A DNA stretch of 64,000 bases from Myoxocephalus aenaeus. Its lineage: Eukaryota; Chordata; Actinopteri; Perciformes; Cottidae. Where the stretch lies: the NCBI GenBank assembly GCA_038501785.1, contig JBAMJR010000089.1, positions 984,001 through 1,048,000 on the forward strand, read 5' to 3'. The notes under the pieces are model-generated. The model saw nothing but the letters and a program-made list of their open reading frames with translations, was not told where the DNA came from and made no database searches. Position 1 is the stretch's first letter. The number at the start of each line of letters is the position of its first letter. Of this stretch, positions 47,073-60,300 are shown in pieces. A program made the position numbers and the translations under genes.

Positions 47073-47816
47073 GTAAGTAAATATCTCATTTGCATTTATT
47101 TGTGTTGTTTGGACCGGTGAAAACTAGTGCATGTGTGACAGAATATGCTGTGGTTGTAATAATTCCTTGTAAACTCTACCTAGTTGTAGGATATGATACA
47201 GCACTGACCTCTGAAGTTAACATTTTTAAATGCAGGTTAGACTGAATACGTTCTATTGGGTGGCTTGGTGACTGTGAAGGTCACAGCCTATGATTTCCAG
47301 CATTTGTACCCTTTTTGGAGGCATCTGCATTTGTTATGTTTCTCCACTTTATTTTGTTTTTTCCTTAAATTTGTCAGTATAGTTTAACATAAAAGAGAAA
47401 TTTGGTGGGTGGGGGGCTGAGAAACAGATCTGCTGAATGTAGTCTCAACATATAGGCTTTTTTACTTTTACTACGCTTATGAGACTCTATAATAAATAAC
47501 CCCTATGATGTTTTTTGTTGCTGCCACTTAAGTATGTCAGAGTATAATATCGGCTTTGCTGTTCCTACAGTTGTTGCTTTGCTACAACCTCTCCACTGTC
47601 CTTCTCTTATGGAAACAGAGTGAGAGGAACAATACAAATGTATCATTAAACTTTGAAAGTGTCCTTCACAGCACATAGCCCAGGATTTTCTGAATTCCAC
47701 AGTTATTGTGAGACAAGAAAGCCCATTGAGAGTTATTTCACTTCATTATCTGATTATCAGTTTCTACTTTCATGTCAAGTGGAACAACAAGTTACTAGTT
47801 TCCTCCACGTTTCAGA

Positions 47817-50800
47817 ATGTCTCGGCCCTCACACAAAGCAGCGCACTCCGTCCCACCTCACACTCTGACTCGGCTGGCACGAGAGTGGCTGACAGAGGAC
47901 ACACCAAACTTTGACCCGGCAGGAGTGTGCGTGGGCTCACAGGAGGTCGAGGCACGGTTGCTGTGTAAAACACCAAACAGTGTCCTGGCAGGGAGCCCCT
48001 TCTTCACAGCAGTGTTCACTGAGGTCGGCTGCACCGTGGACTGGATTCATCAGGAGGGAGCTGAGATTGGTCGGTATTACACATTGTCCTCCAAAGCACC
48101 AAGAGGAAACTAGTTTGGTTGTTTGGACAAAAGATGCACCAGTCAGGCAGCTCCAACAGACCACGTATCAAAGCCATACCGCCACTACTAACAATAAATT
48201 ACAAACTAGCACATATTCCACGAGGACAACGATGTAGCTCAGGAGCCCACCGAGCCATTAAATAAAAATAAAAAACATAAGTGATGCTCCTGAAAATGAA
48301 ACCAGTAAAGAAGCCAGTGCATCTTAAAAAATCTTAAAAATAAATAAAGATAATCCTTTTTAAATCCTACAGCGTCCCACTCTGCAGGATTACAGCAACA
48401 GAGTGGATAGTGCAAATGAACATACTGTAAGTAAAAAAAAGAACAACAAAAAAACAAGATCAAAACAAATATAATAAATAAGTAATCACACAGTAAAGGT
48501 AAAATAAATAAGGAAAAAAACAGGACTATCCCAGGACACAGCTGGCCTTCTTGACTAGTCTGCTCAGTCTCTTCCTGTCGGCAGTCGAGATGCTGCTGCC
48601 CCAGCAGGCCGCTCCATTAAAGATGACTGATGCCACCACAGAGTCAAAAAAGGTCCTCAGGAGTGCTCCCTGCACTTCAAAAGACCTGAATCAGCAGATA
48701 GAGTCCGCTTTGTAGCTTTTTATATCGTGCGTTTATGTTGTCTGTCTCTAGATGTTCATTGGTACAGGAGGAGAGTGTTTACAACGGCAAAAGTCCACCA
48801 ACAGCTCTTTGGTTTTCCATGAGTTGATCTGGAGGCGGTTCCGCTGGCACCAGCCATCCTGGTTTAGTTCTCTGTATTCCCTGTCATCCCCGTCCGTGAT
48901 GAGGCTGACGATTGCAGAGTCGTCAAAGAACTTTTGCAGGTGGTAAAATATCTCAGAAAACAAGCACATATGACAAGACACTTACTGCACATGAAGATCA
49001 GTTAACTCAGCGAGAGAACAGAATTTTATCCAGTGTGTTGACTAAAAAGTCAGAATATCTCAGTTTCTTCTGCATCAGTTTTGAATATTCTTTAAAAAAA
49101 TCTGTCTCTTGTGGGTCTCCCAACTTAATGACAGTGCAACACAGAATAGTTGGAGTGTCCTTAAATCCTGTTCCTATCGTTGGTTGTTATTCTCTTCACT
49201 GCAGCATAAAACAAGGAACTAGCCCCTCAGCTTTCTACTCATTTCCTGGGTAAAAATAACCTGGACTGCGCTTTTTTATAAAGCAATAATAAAATGTTCT
49301 TACACGTAGTATTTCATATAAATATGAACCCCAAGCTATTTGTAAGAGCAGTGGAAATGATTTCAACCTGCCAACTTCTGGTGAAAACTCAAGATGCGTC
49401 TCGCTCCTTTGTCAAAGGTCAATGACTAGCTCCCTCGTCTTACACATATATGGTTTCAGGAAATTTACATTATAAAATCAATTAGCATTACGTTGCAGCA
49501 CGACTCTCTGCGTGTCTGGCGGACATCTCTCAGTGAATATCTGCACAATACCTGAAGCTCAACCTTGTTCTTCCATCCATTACCTCTTTATTACCACTGA
49601 GAACTCTGTGGTTTCCCTGACTCGAAATGTGAACAACCTCGGTGTGACACAGGATGACCAGCTGTCTGTCACTGTGACAAACTGCTCCTGCAGATTCATT
49701 ATCCACAACATCAGGAGGATACGTCAATTCTCCGCCCATGATGTGGCACAGGTTCTAGTCCAGGATCTGGTCATCTATAGGGTTAGGGTTAGGGTTATGG
49801 TTATCCAACCTCTGCTGCTCATCCAGAATAAAGCGGTCTTCAACCTAGCCAAGTTCACCCGCACTACACCGTTACTCCCTACCCTGCATTGGTTACCAGT
49901 GGCTGCTAGCATCCAATGATTATGGTCTTTGGCTCATCCAACAGGTCCAGATGCCATTACGCTGACTGCTGTGGTGAGAGGCCCAGCAAGGTGCCTCCTC
50001 CTCGGGGAAAGGCCGGCTCTCAACTGCCTGGCTCGGGCCTCGGGTATTGCCACACGCTGTTCTCAGCTCCAGGCAATGGCAACAGCGAGAGGCTGGCATG
50101 GAGAAGTAGCTGGCACACGCAAAACCACCCCAGGGTTCCGTCTGGTGGAAAAGTATGCCATGCTGGTTGGCAGTGTGTCCATGCATAGACAGGACCTGAG
50201 TGGAATGGTGATGCTAAAGGACAACCACATCTGGGCATCAGGAAATATCACACAGGTGGGCGGCTGCACCACAGATGAGACAATGGCTCATTTGTTCTCA
50301 CAGCTCATTGAAAAATTAAACACCACAAACCTCTACATGTTCAAAGGACAAAAAGGGGTCATAATATTATATTTAATTTGAAAAGCAAAAAAACTCATTA
50401 TTTCTAAATTTCTTGAAAACAAAAAAGTATTGCTTATAGAAATCAAATATTTTACTTTTAAAGTTGTCTATTTGGTTCAATTAACCACATTTTAAGGGCA
50501 ATTTTGTACCTAAAAAACATCCCACCGACGGATCAAAAGACAGTCAGACATTCCCATCCCTAAAACCATAATAAAAACTACATTTAAGTTGCTCAAATGT
50601 GCATTTGAAATCTAGAAATTGTATTCAGAATAGGTTTCATATGCTCATAAAAGTAGAATCTTTCTTTACCTCTATAGATTTTCAAATAAAATGTTTACAG
50701 TGTGTTTACGAATACTTGTGGCCTTGTGTTGCAATCAAGTCTGTTTTTAGGAAGTTCTGTTTGACAAAGATTGACATCTGTCCTAAAGTCAGATGTGTTG

Positions 50801-51295
50801 CAACAAAAAAAGCCACCCTGTTTTTTTCTCTAGGCTGTGAAAGCTGCCCGGTCGGTGTCTGGCTTCAGCAGTAAGATTGAGGTGGAGTGCCGCTCTGCAG
50901 AGGAGGGCAGAGAGGCAGCTAGAGCTGGAGCAGACATTGTTATGCTGGACAACTTTCAACCTCAGGTAAAGAATATCAAAATAACACAAGCCCCGCTCAC
51001 TTCTTTTAATTGCCTGGTTTGAACTCACCCTGCCACTGAACCACTACATGAGACAATACATCCCTCCTCCACATGTCTCTCACCATAGGAGCTCCATGTT
51101 GCAGCTCATGCCCTGAAGGAGGAGTTCCCAACACTGCTGATCGAGGCCAGTGGAGGAGTGACTGCGGAGAACTTGGTTATGCATTTATCCCCACATGTGG
51201 ACATCATTTCTCTGGGCTGCATAACACAGGGATGCCCAGTTGTGGACTTTTCTCTCAAGGTTCAAACGCCTGTTGTTAACTCAAGCCTGCAATAA
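47817..51295 (+). CDS. qprt: Quinolinate phosphoribosyltransferase (decarboxylating)
   Basis: Four coding exons, 47817-48069, 49945-50255, 50834-50965 and 51089-51295, join in frame to 300 codons plus stop; human QPRT has 297. It converts quinolinate and PRPP to nicotinate mononucleotide plus CO2 and pyrophosphate, the step linking tryptophan breakdown to NAD synthesis. The N-terminal domain includes LAGSPFFTAVFTEVGC. The barrel carries the expected active-site elements: LLLGERPALNCLARASGIAT, EVAGTRKTTPGFRLVEKY, MHRQDL, MLKDNH, IEVEC, DIVMLDNFQ and IEASGGVT. The exon 1 donor reads GTCGGT, a weak match. Without splicing the frame would stop 14 codons later. Intron 2 (1.9 kb) contains two opposed LINE fragments. 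An AATAAA at 51475-51480 follows the stop by 180 bases. Confidence 0.94.
48530..48985 (-). mobile_element. LINE reverse-transcriptase fragment in qprt intron
   Basis: The minus strand encodes KFFDDSAIVSLITDGDDREY...WCQRNRLQINSWKTKELLVDF, matching the region around the catalytic box and the following motif of fish CR1/L2/Rex1-like reverse transcriptases (FDDS where YADDS is usual). After frameshifts it continues with AACWGSSISTADRKRL. It is a dead fragment inserted opposite to qprt. Confidence 0.75.
49512..49919 (+). mobile_element. Second LINE fragment, 3' end of qprt intron
   Basis: A 135-codon frame contains NVNNLGVTQDDQLSVTVTN, CRFIIHNIRRIRQFSAHDVA and TTPLLPTLHWLPVAASIQ, the C-terminal region of a fish L2/CR1-like reverse transcriptase. 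It ends only 25 bases before qprt exon 2, so LINE sequence supplies much of the region where branch point signals would lie. A TAGGGT triplet interrupts it at 49778-49795. Confidence 0.75.
49778..49795. repeat. Interstitial telomere-like repeat, three units
   Basis: TAGGGTTAGGGTTAGGGT followed by TATGGT gives three exact vertebrate telomere hexamers and a fourth variant inside the LINE fragment, where family relatives encode a reverse-transcriptase segment instead. Confidence 0.9.
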
Positions 51296-51474
51296 TGAAG
51301 ACCACCACAAAAACAATGTACACACTGGCCCACTGATTGAATGAGAATGTGTGAAATATTGTTCTGATAAATAGAGGGGACTTTTTTGTGTGTTCAGTTC
51401 ATTTCCAAGAACAGCTATGATTATAGTTATCTTCTGTTTCTAAAGTGTGAGAAACATTTCAGTCATTTGATAAG

Positions 51475-51480
51475 AATAAA
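51475..51480 (+). terminator. qprt: Poly(A) signal of qprt
   Basis: AATAAA lies 180 bases after the qprt stop codon and is the first canonical signal there. Confidence 0.65.
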
Positions 51481-51499
51481 ATGAAAATAGAAACAAACT

Positions 51500-52501
51500 T
51501 GTACTTGCTTCTCTGCCAAGGCCATGCAGGCTCAATGACAATGGCATGTAGTTCTTCGAAAAGCGAAATATGCAAAGCTGCATTGCCTTCAAGGAGCAAG
51601 GAAGTTCAAATTAATCAGCAGAGATATCAAAGACATACAGAATAATCGGACAATTAAGGAAATGAAGATGATAATTTACCTATAAGTTATAACCAAACAT
51701 TTTCTTCCCACTTGAATTATTTTTCTAATAGTGGTGTCGAGCCACACATAAGTTTGTTTTAGGTTTCCAGGTTTAGAGTTTTAAACATCTGCTGCCACCC
51801 CACACACACAATGGAGGTGAGTGGTGTTTACATCATTGAAAAATGCAACAGCAACATTTCTTTACAGAAAATATGTTAATATGCATAATTATGTTGACAT
51901 ATTCGAGTCAAAGGTTTTTCATTTATTTTAGTTTTTTTTCCATAAATCAGAAAATACTATCAACAGCATTAAAAACTAAAACAATTCGGAATGTTTTTAA
52001 GAATACAATGTTCTATAAATCAGACTCTGAATGGTACAATAACAAAGCCCAATGTAAGAATGTATACTAATACATATAAATTAATGAATTGTGACCGATT
52101 GGAACAACAAGGTTCAAAGGGGCGAGTCTTATCACGGTGCTCAAGATACTCTCAGCTGTGATCGGGTTCAGGTCACAGTTTTGCTCCCTTGACCTTAATT
52201 CTGTGCTAAGATCTGGAGGAACAAAGGTCCTGGGCTTTACCCGGGAACTTGTCCTTTAAATGTTGACTCTTAGCTTTGTTCATAAATAGTTCATTTAAAA
52301 TGAGAAAAAGATCTAGCTCCATGAACAAGTGTGGATCAATCGTTAAGGTAAAGGAATGTTCAGAGTCAGTGTCACATTTTGAATCAGGATAGACTTTGAC
52401 TATCAGACCGGCCAGTTTTAGGGCTGAGGGTGCCAGTAGTTTATTTAATTTATATGTTGTATATATTGTCTAAATGTTCTTTTTTAAATCTATTTTTGCA
52501 C

Positions 52502-52533
<32 letters not shown>

Positions 52534-52730
52534 CTGTATTCACTTTATGTTGGACAGGAGAGAATCGTTTTTTCAAATCTTCTGTATGTTTGCACACGTA
52601 GAAGAAATTGACAAATAAAGCTGAAAAAAAGAGTAGGTGCTGTATTGGCATCAGATACTTTGTCATTATTAACTCAGATGTTTGACTTGATACATTTAGC
52701 TGAACGTTGCTGTGCGAGTGGCATAACCAC
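51500..52730. other. Intergenic between qprt and the hAT relic
   Basis: AT-rich sequence with a (TTA)n tract at about 52506-52533. No exon or RNA gene is recognised. Confidence 0.5.
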
Positions 52731-53997
52731 CCAGTGGTTCCCAAACTTTTTCCTTTGATGATACCCAAAATGGGTCGTACCTTCTTTGTTTTGAATTAAT
52801 TGCATTATTATATATAAACTCTATAAAATATTTGTTTTTCTTTCTAAAATAAGTAAATATCACTTCATGTTTCCACTTCACAGTTTATTGTTCAGTTTAT
52901 TTTACTGAAAATAAAATAGCAATAATAAAATCGATTTCCCAAAAGATTTGACTTCAGGTTGCTTTCAAGTAGTGCTTTCAGACATATTAATTGCATTACA
53001 TTCTTGAATATATTTTCAAGTAAAATTCACTTTGAATGTTACAATGGAAGTTATAGGAGCAGTGCAACAACTTACATTTCCCCATTTTACAGTAGGTTTT
53101 TCAAACTGAAATAAAATAAAATAAATTATAGAATAATGACTGATCAAAGACAAGATCTGCAAGTTACTCAGTGCTTTCTGGCATATTCATTTGTAAATAA
53201 AATTAACATTTTTTTTAAAGTGCAAACAACAAACATTTAACAGCAGGGACAAGAACATATTATATCCACCAATGACTGATGTGGATTTACTTTGTTCTGA
53301 TGGCTTTCAATAAAAGCTTTTTGTGACATACAAAGGTGCCACTATTTACCCAACTCTTAGGTTCTTTAAAACTGAATTACAAACAAGATGTGCAAACTAC
53401 TCAAGCTTTTTCTGCATGGATCATAATATTCCTATTCATACATATCAATCAGTGACTGGTGTGTGCTTGCTTTGTTGTATAAATGTTGTCAAAGCGGAGT
53501 TGCTGTTTCGAGACCGCCACTCTCAGTTCATTTTCAATGTTCAACTTTGATCTGTATTTGGTCTTCATTGCAGCAACTGCAGGACACCCTGTTTCCCATA
53601 CATGGGATGTGTCAAAAGGCAACAGTATGCCGATAGCTCTTTGGCCTAGTAGTGGGTCGTATCCAGTCATATTTTGGTCATCATGAAACTTGTGGTCAAG
53701 GTCATACCCTTCGTTAGTCAAGAGCACTCTTCTTTTCAATTTAGTGGGCTTCATACTATCTGCCGTCCAGTATTTTAAGACACACAACACACTGGGGTCT
53801 TCTTGGCCGACCATAGTGCTCGTAAAGCCCAGGGACAGATATGCCTCATTATATTTTCTTGCTTTTACCTTTTTTGTGCCGTTGTTGTGGTGGTCGCATC
53901 GCCTGTTATAGCTGTTACAGACTTGCCATCTGATTTGCACTTTATACGACTCACACATCTTTCCATCTTGGTACATTACTTCCTTCATATCCTTATA

Positions 53998-54033
<36 letters not shown>

Positions 54034-54168
54034 TTTGCCGCTCATCGGTCTGTAGAACCCAGTGCATGTCACGCCGGTTCCGCTTGATTTCTTTGAATTT
54101 TCTTTAAATTTATCAGGTGCGTGCAACCATATGATATAGTGTGCCCTATCGTTACAACTTGTTTCCAA
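52731..54168 (-). mobile_element. Internally deleted ZBED-type hAT transposon
   Basis: A hAT-type end CAGTGGTTCCCAAACTTTTT begins at 52731. On the minus strand a 239-codon frame (54168-53449) joins an N-terminal BED-finger-like region (KVKARKYNEAYLSLGFTS...MKPTKLKR) directly to the C-terminal dimerisation region (ILLPFDTSHVWETGCPAVAA, MKTKYRSKLNIENELRVAVS), with the catalytic core missing. A (CT)n tract (54002-54031) interrupts it. The opposite terminus is not clear; CTTGGGAAACAC near 54278 is a weak candidate. It lies immediately upstream of the integrin gene. Confidence 0.75.
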
Positions 54169-54192
54169 TTGTATTTGTTGTAATTTTATTTG

Positions 54193-54381
54193 ATATTGCT
54201 TTACCGGTGTGTGTGTGTGTGTGTGTCTGACACCCCCCCTGTAATTATGATGTTTCTGTAGCAGCTACGGAAGCAGCTTGGGAAACACCCAAATTTTTAA
54301 AACACAGGAAGTATTGTCACATGTCTCAAGCAGCAGCAGCAGCAGCAGCATTGTATGTCGAGGGACGAGTGATAAGAAAAG
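54193..54381 (+). promoter_or_regulatory. Probable integrin promoter / 5' UTR
   Basis: The interval between the hAT relic and the integrin ATG contains a (GT)n tract (54209-54226), a GGAAGT ETS-like core at about 54306 of the kind used by myeloid PU.1 promoters, and seven CAG repeats (about 54329-54350) likely to be in the 5' UTR. No TATA box is evident. All of this is positional inference. Confidence 0.35.
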
Positions 54382-57300
54382 ATGCATGAGCAGCGTCGCA
54401 TCTTCCTGCTCACCTACATGGTGGCTGTTGGTAAGATCTCACATTTTGCTACAATTTGAGTAATTTATGAGACAATATTAATCTACAAATGGAAAGGTAG
54501 GATTGTTTTATGTGTGTGGGGAATGACTTGACGGTGATTTTGAGGCTACAACCCTTGAGAGATATTTGATGTTATGTGAGCTCCTTTTGGGAGGGTAAAA
54601 TTAAATTAGAATAAATAGCATTTTTTGTTGGAAGTTGGAATACCTATTAATGTTTGAATTTTTCTATCCAGATTGTATCATATTTAATTTATCATATTCA
54701 ATCATCTAAGTTTCAACACTCAAAATGTAGTGAAATAAAAACTAAAAGGTCAGTGGTTTTAAAGAAACTAATTGTTTTTGACATTTGAAAATGTAATTTT
54801 TTAAATGTCTATAAGCAGCACAAACTTATATTTGCCTCAAGATGGTAAAAAAAAATAGCGGAGGTGAATATTTCACACACAAAACAAAACCAAACTATCA
54901 ATACAACTAAGAATAGTTTTGTGATTTAAGTGAACTGACCTCCTAACAATAAGTTGTAAAACACACTATACAGTGACCAAGAGAGCTGAGCACACTACAA
55001 GATTGACATTTTTTTTAAATCTGAGCTCGCCAGACCTCTGTTGCCCACTCTTCATTTCTGCTCAAGCCCAGCAGCTTGAGAAATAGCTGCTACTGCACTT
55101 TCACACACAACTCTCCCATCAAATTGTTGGAAACATGTTGCATTGTGGGTAATACAGCCGCTGGATTTTGTCAAGCGTCAATGCCGAAGTTTCTTAACTT
55201 GCCTTCTCTCTACTGGCCATCAGGGGGCAACTATCTGGTTACAAGAATATGTCTGATTGTATAGACGTCTATGGGAAAATGGCAGCCCACAAACCACTTC
55301 TTATATGTAGTCTACGGGTTTTGACACGAGGAAGTGTGCGATTTGCGGCATTCAATTTAATCCTTTTTTAAACTGTCCATCCTGAATCTGACAATGTTTT
55401 AGAAGTGCAATGCTAGATCTGTGGAGTTTTCTTTTAAGAATAACACTATAACAACAACCTTGTGTGTAACAATGTGTGGTTATGTTTAAGGTTTGTAAAA
55501 TCTGATATTCTCAAGTAATATATTCTGGTGTCGATTTGGCCCTGATCCGCCCCCTAGTGGATATGTATATTAATACAAACTGCGAAGGTAAGTATGTGAA
55601 CGATGGCGCTCTTGTTGCAGCCACATGTCTACATGTATAAAGTGAGTGTATCATGGTTCCTCTCAGTTACTATGCATGAGCAGGATTAAGGGTGTGAATA
55701 TACATTTTCAGATGTATTTTGGCATTCTTTTACACACAAGCTACCTTTCCTCTTTTTTTAACTGTATTTATGATTTTCCAAAACTTGAATATATGGCATT
55801 TTTGCTCCGATTGCAGCCATCCCTGTCTCTTTGACTTTCAACATTGATACGAAAACTCCAGATAACTATACTGGGGAACAAAAGGATTTCTTTGGATACA
55901 AAGTGCTTCAATTCATCTCTGGAACAAACAAAGGGTAAGTTTCCATTTGCAGCTCAGTGGTTCAGTTGATATGTGATGTACTAAAATTGTCAAGATCCTG
56001 ACTACTCATGAAGTTAAAGTGATCAACTTTCTATCAGTAATGCATGGTGTCCTGTTGTGTACTTTAAGTGTGAGGAAGATAATTATGGTTTACTTTCTCA
56101 GAAGCTCCTGTGAACACTGTGGTTCATTATCTTGGCTGATATTGCATCCTGTGACTCACCTTCCTGTTGCATTACAAAGAGATAATTTTAATGCCCCGCT
56201 GTCAACAGCAGAAGCATTTTATTTTCCTTACTTAAAACTGTGATGCTCATGTCGGCCCGGCCACTAACATATTTAACTACTTGACAGGATAATCGTAACT
56301 GCACCGCTGCGGCTAAATGGATCTGGGGGCGTATGTACACCTGACCAAAACAAACAGATCCAGTGCTTCACCCCTGGAAGTATATCATTTATTTATTTTT
56401 CAATATTATATAAGGAATCGTTTAATAAAAAACAATATAACATACAGTGTCCAACAATGCAAACATATGAAATGTCAAATTAAATGCTAATGTCGTAGAT
56501 CTTTCTCTAACAGACACAACAATACCAGTCAAGCACTTTGGCCTGTCGATAGCTGAAGACTCCAAACGCTCCGAATTCACTGTGAGAAAAATCAAATAGA
56601 CTTTTTCTGTGAAGTTCTGAGCAAAACAAATCAGTATGATGAATCAATTTATTCTGCTTCATATGTTCTGATCTAGGTGTGCAGTCCAAGTGTAGTGCAT
56701 GAATGCAATGAGAACGCCTATGTGAACGGCGTGTGCTACACCATCACAAATCAACTTGAGGAAATCTCCTCTTTCAGACCTGCTTTCCAAGGTAAACGAC
56801 ACTCGGAGAGTATAAACTTTTACAACTCTGTGGTTATTACAACTTGTTCTTCGTGCACTGAAATAAAATGTAAATGCCTTTGTCCTGACTAAATATCCTT
56901 TTCAATTTGTAACCTTTTTTCAGAATGCACAAAAAAGACAGTGGACCTTGTTTTTCTTTTTGATGGATCACGGAGTATGAAAGAAGAAGAGTTCAACAAA
57001 AATAAAGATTTTATCGTGGATATAATGAACAGCCTTAAGAACTCATCAATCAAGGTCCTTGTGCTACTGCAAAATTAAAGCGTTCATAGCACTTGTTTGT
57101 TGATATATACACATAACATTGAATACCATATGACCCTGTCTGCTTTTTTCAGTTTGCAGCAGTTCAGTTCTCCACTTTAATTCGAACAGTTTTTGACTTC
57201 AACGACTACCAAGCTGGTCGTGATCTCGAAAAACTTAAACAAGAACCCCATATGTTTGACCTCACCAACACACATGGTGCCCTCAAATTCGTGTTGTAAG

Positions 57301-60300
57301 TTTAGTTACATTACACAGTTCTCAACTTCTAATTGAATAACATTTAAATAACAGCTGTTGTTTACGACTATGAGCATCATATTTGTTGAAGTAATAAATG
57401 TTAATTTATAGATTTTTTTTTAATGCTACTTTCACATTTGTTTCAGGGATCATATCTTGGAAAACCCAGAGGCGGGTGCTTCTCCTGATGCAACTAAAGT
57501 TCTGGTACTAATCACGGATGGAGATCCCACCGATCCAGACAATCACATTATTAAAAGATTTGATGAGAAAAACATAATTCGCTTTGTAATTGCGGTAAGC
57601 TGTGATGTGATATAACATGCCTCATTACTTTATTTATTCAGCTAAAACAGTCACACATGCAATGCCTTTAATTACAACTGTATGCAGATAATACACTTCT
57701 TCTCATCGTCATACTTCTAAAAAAAGAAAAACATTAAACATTTTGCCTACATGCAACAGTTTTGAGTCCAAGATTGTAGAAACGTGTATTGCTTATCGAG
57801 CTGACTTTGGACTCTGGGATACTACATTTTTTTCAAGAAGCATTCTGGTTTCAGGTCAAATATGCTAACCTGGAAAAATTCAGAGCCATTGCTTCAGAAC
57901 CAAAAGAAAAAAATGCCTTCAAAATTGAGAACTATGAAGGACTGAAAGGAGTACTGAATAACTTTCAGAAAAAGATCTTTAAAATGGAAGGTGATGTTCA
58001 ATTCAGTTTTTTCCCCTCTCATTTTGCAATAATGTTACAAAAATCATTTGTAGCTCCCTGGTGAACCTCTGCAATATCAACATGAAGTGCTAATGGTTTC
58101 TGTTTAGGCACCAAAGTGTCTCGGGCAGGCGAAATGACCAATGAAATGTCTCAGAGTGGATTCAGTGCTGCCTTCTACAACGTGAGTAAAGTAAAAAAGA
58201 CAAAATCTGGACAGATTCTACACCTCTTACCCATAATTAAAGTCCACAACCACAGTGCTTACTAATCATTTAAACATACAGGGTCAGGTGAACAGTATCT
58301 TTAAACAACTAAATTTGATCTGGTTCATAAAACGCATGAAGGGCTAGATACCATCTTGCGATGCCAATTTGGGCCAATGCAAAGTAGGGGCCAAAATGGT
58401 CGTACCTCAAAAATATAACTTTGATACTGAAAGAACAAAAGAAAATCGGCCATTTACCATGTACAATATATGTGTGATATCATCTTAATATTAACTGCTC
58501 ATAAACCCCTCAATTCAATGTTAACAGTTACATATGAACAGTTAGCATGCTCCACTTCAGCATGGAGACGACATGGTCTCTGCTTATTTGGTTTCTTTGA
58601 TTTTTGGATGTCTGTTAGATGATTTATTTTCTGCCACAGTTGATCTCTCTCCTCCCAACATAAATACTGTTGGTAACTCCACTCCTCTCTTGTTTCACAG
58701 GATACACTGCTTCTGGGTTCAGTGGGATCAAACAGCTGGCGTGGTTCTCTCCAACACCGTCATGAACAAAAAGATACACAAATTCAAGATTCACACATGC
58801 CGATGGACTCCTACATGGGTACTGAACATAAAGTCGTTTCTTTCTTTTCAGATTACCTGCTTCTTTATTTAAAAGAAAAAGTTTATAGTTGGTTAAAGAT
58901 GTTGATGCTTAATTTAATTTGAAAAACATATGCCTCAGTAAATTACCTCAATCAGTTTCCAATCTGATCATATGTGACTGACACTGTTGCAGGATACTCT
59001 ATTTCTGTTGGAGCGAAGAATAGCGCTCCTCTATATTTCTCGGGGGCACCAAGATTTGAGCACATAGGACAAGTCGTATTTTTCAAACACGACGGCAAGA
59101 ACTGGACAGTAGCCCAAAGAATAAATGGGGACCAGGTTGGTAACTGTCTTTTTTTTACAAAAATATTTGTAAGCTTTAAGGGTGCTATGTTCAGCATGTT
59201 TTTGTTATACCATTGGAGCTAGCGTCCTTCACTTTTAGTACATTTATCATGAACCTACTTTGTATTTAAGGAACAGTAGCCTGTCGAAAAACAAAAGTTG
59301 ATTTATTACCTTGGAGATAACTCAGTAAAACTTGGAAACCCCTTGAATTTACATTTGCTGTCAGGACTACAGGTTCTGCTTTGCAAAGTGAATCATGAAT
59401 ATGTGTTTGATAAAATGCATTTAAAGATGCAAAATTCTGCATCTTGCATCTTCATGAAAATGTGCAAAATGTTTTCTGTGGTTGCAGGAAGGAAACCAAA
59501 CCACTTCCTTGCACTTGCACAACCTAGTTTTGCTTTAAGAAAAACTGTGAAGAAAAAAAAAACATTGATACAGGACATTAAAAAAATGGGAACGACATAT
59601 AATTGTTTTTAATTTAAATTATATCAACTTTTTTTTCAGATTGGTTCCTACTTTGGTGCAGAGCTGTGCTCAGTAGATGTCAACTCAGATGGTAACACAG
59701 ACTTCTTGCTGGTGGGAGCTCCACTGTTTTACCAGCCTCAGGAGAAGAGAGAAGGCCAGATCTACATATACACACTGACTGATGAGGTGGGCTGAGATAA
59801 AAGGCTACGATGTGATTGACCACTCGCTACTACAACGTTGTACAATCTGGGAGTTCACCATGTTTTGGTCTGACAACCTTATTCCTTTCACAGTGTGTTT
59901 TCAGTTAATGCAAGTTAATTGTAACATGTCTTGTTCAGCATTCAGTTGTACTAAGCTCCAACCTCTTGTCACTTCCTGTTCCCAAACCCCCAACCCCCCC
60001 AAAACATAGTCCTCAAACCAATAGGGGAGGTCACAGTTCAGAATCTGTGTTTGAGTCTTAATAAGCTAATAAATGCACTATTCTCTTAATCAATGAATAT
60101 ATGTTCTTATTTCCAACAGATGCAACTGAAACATGAACTGAATGTGACTGCACCATCCATGGGGAGATTTGGCTCCACCATATCCAGTCTTTCAGATTTA
60201 AATGGAGATGGACTACGAGACGTGGCTGTTGGAGCCCCCCTTGAGAATGATAATGTGGGGACTGTGTACATCTACCTGGGTGACAGACACAGAGGGATAC

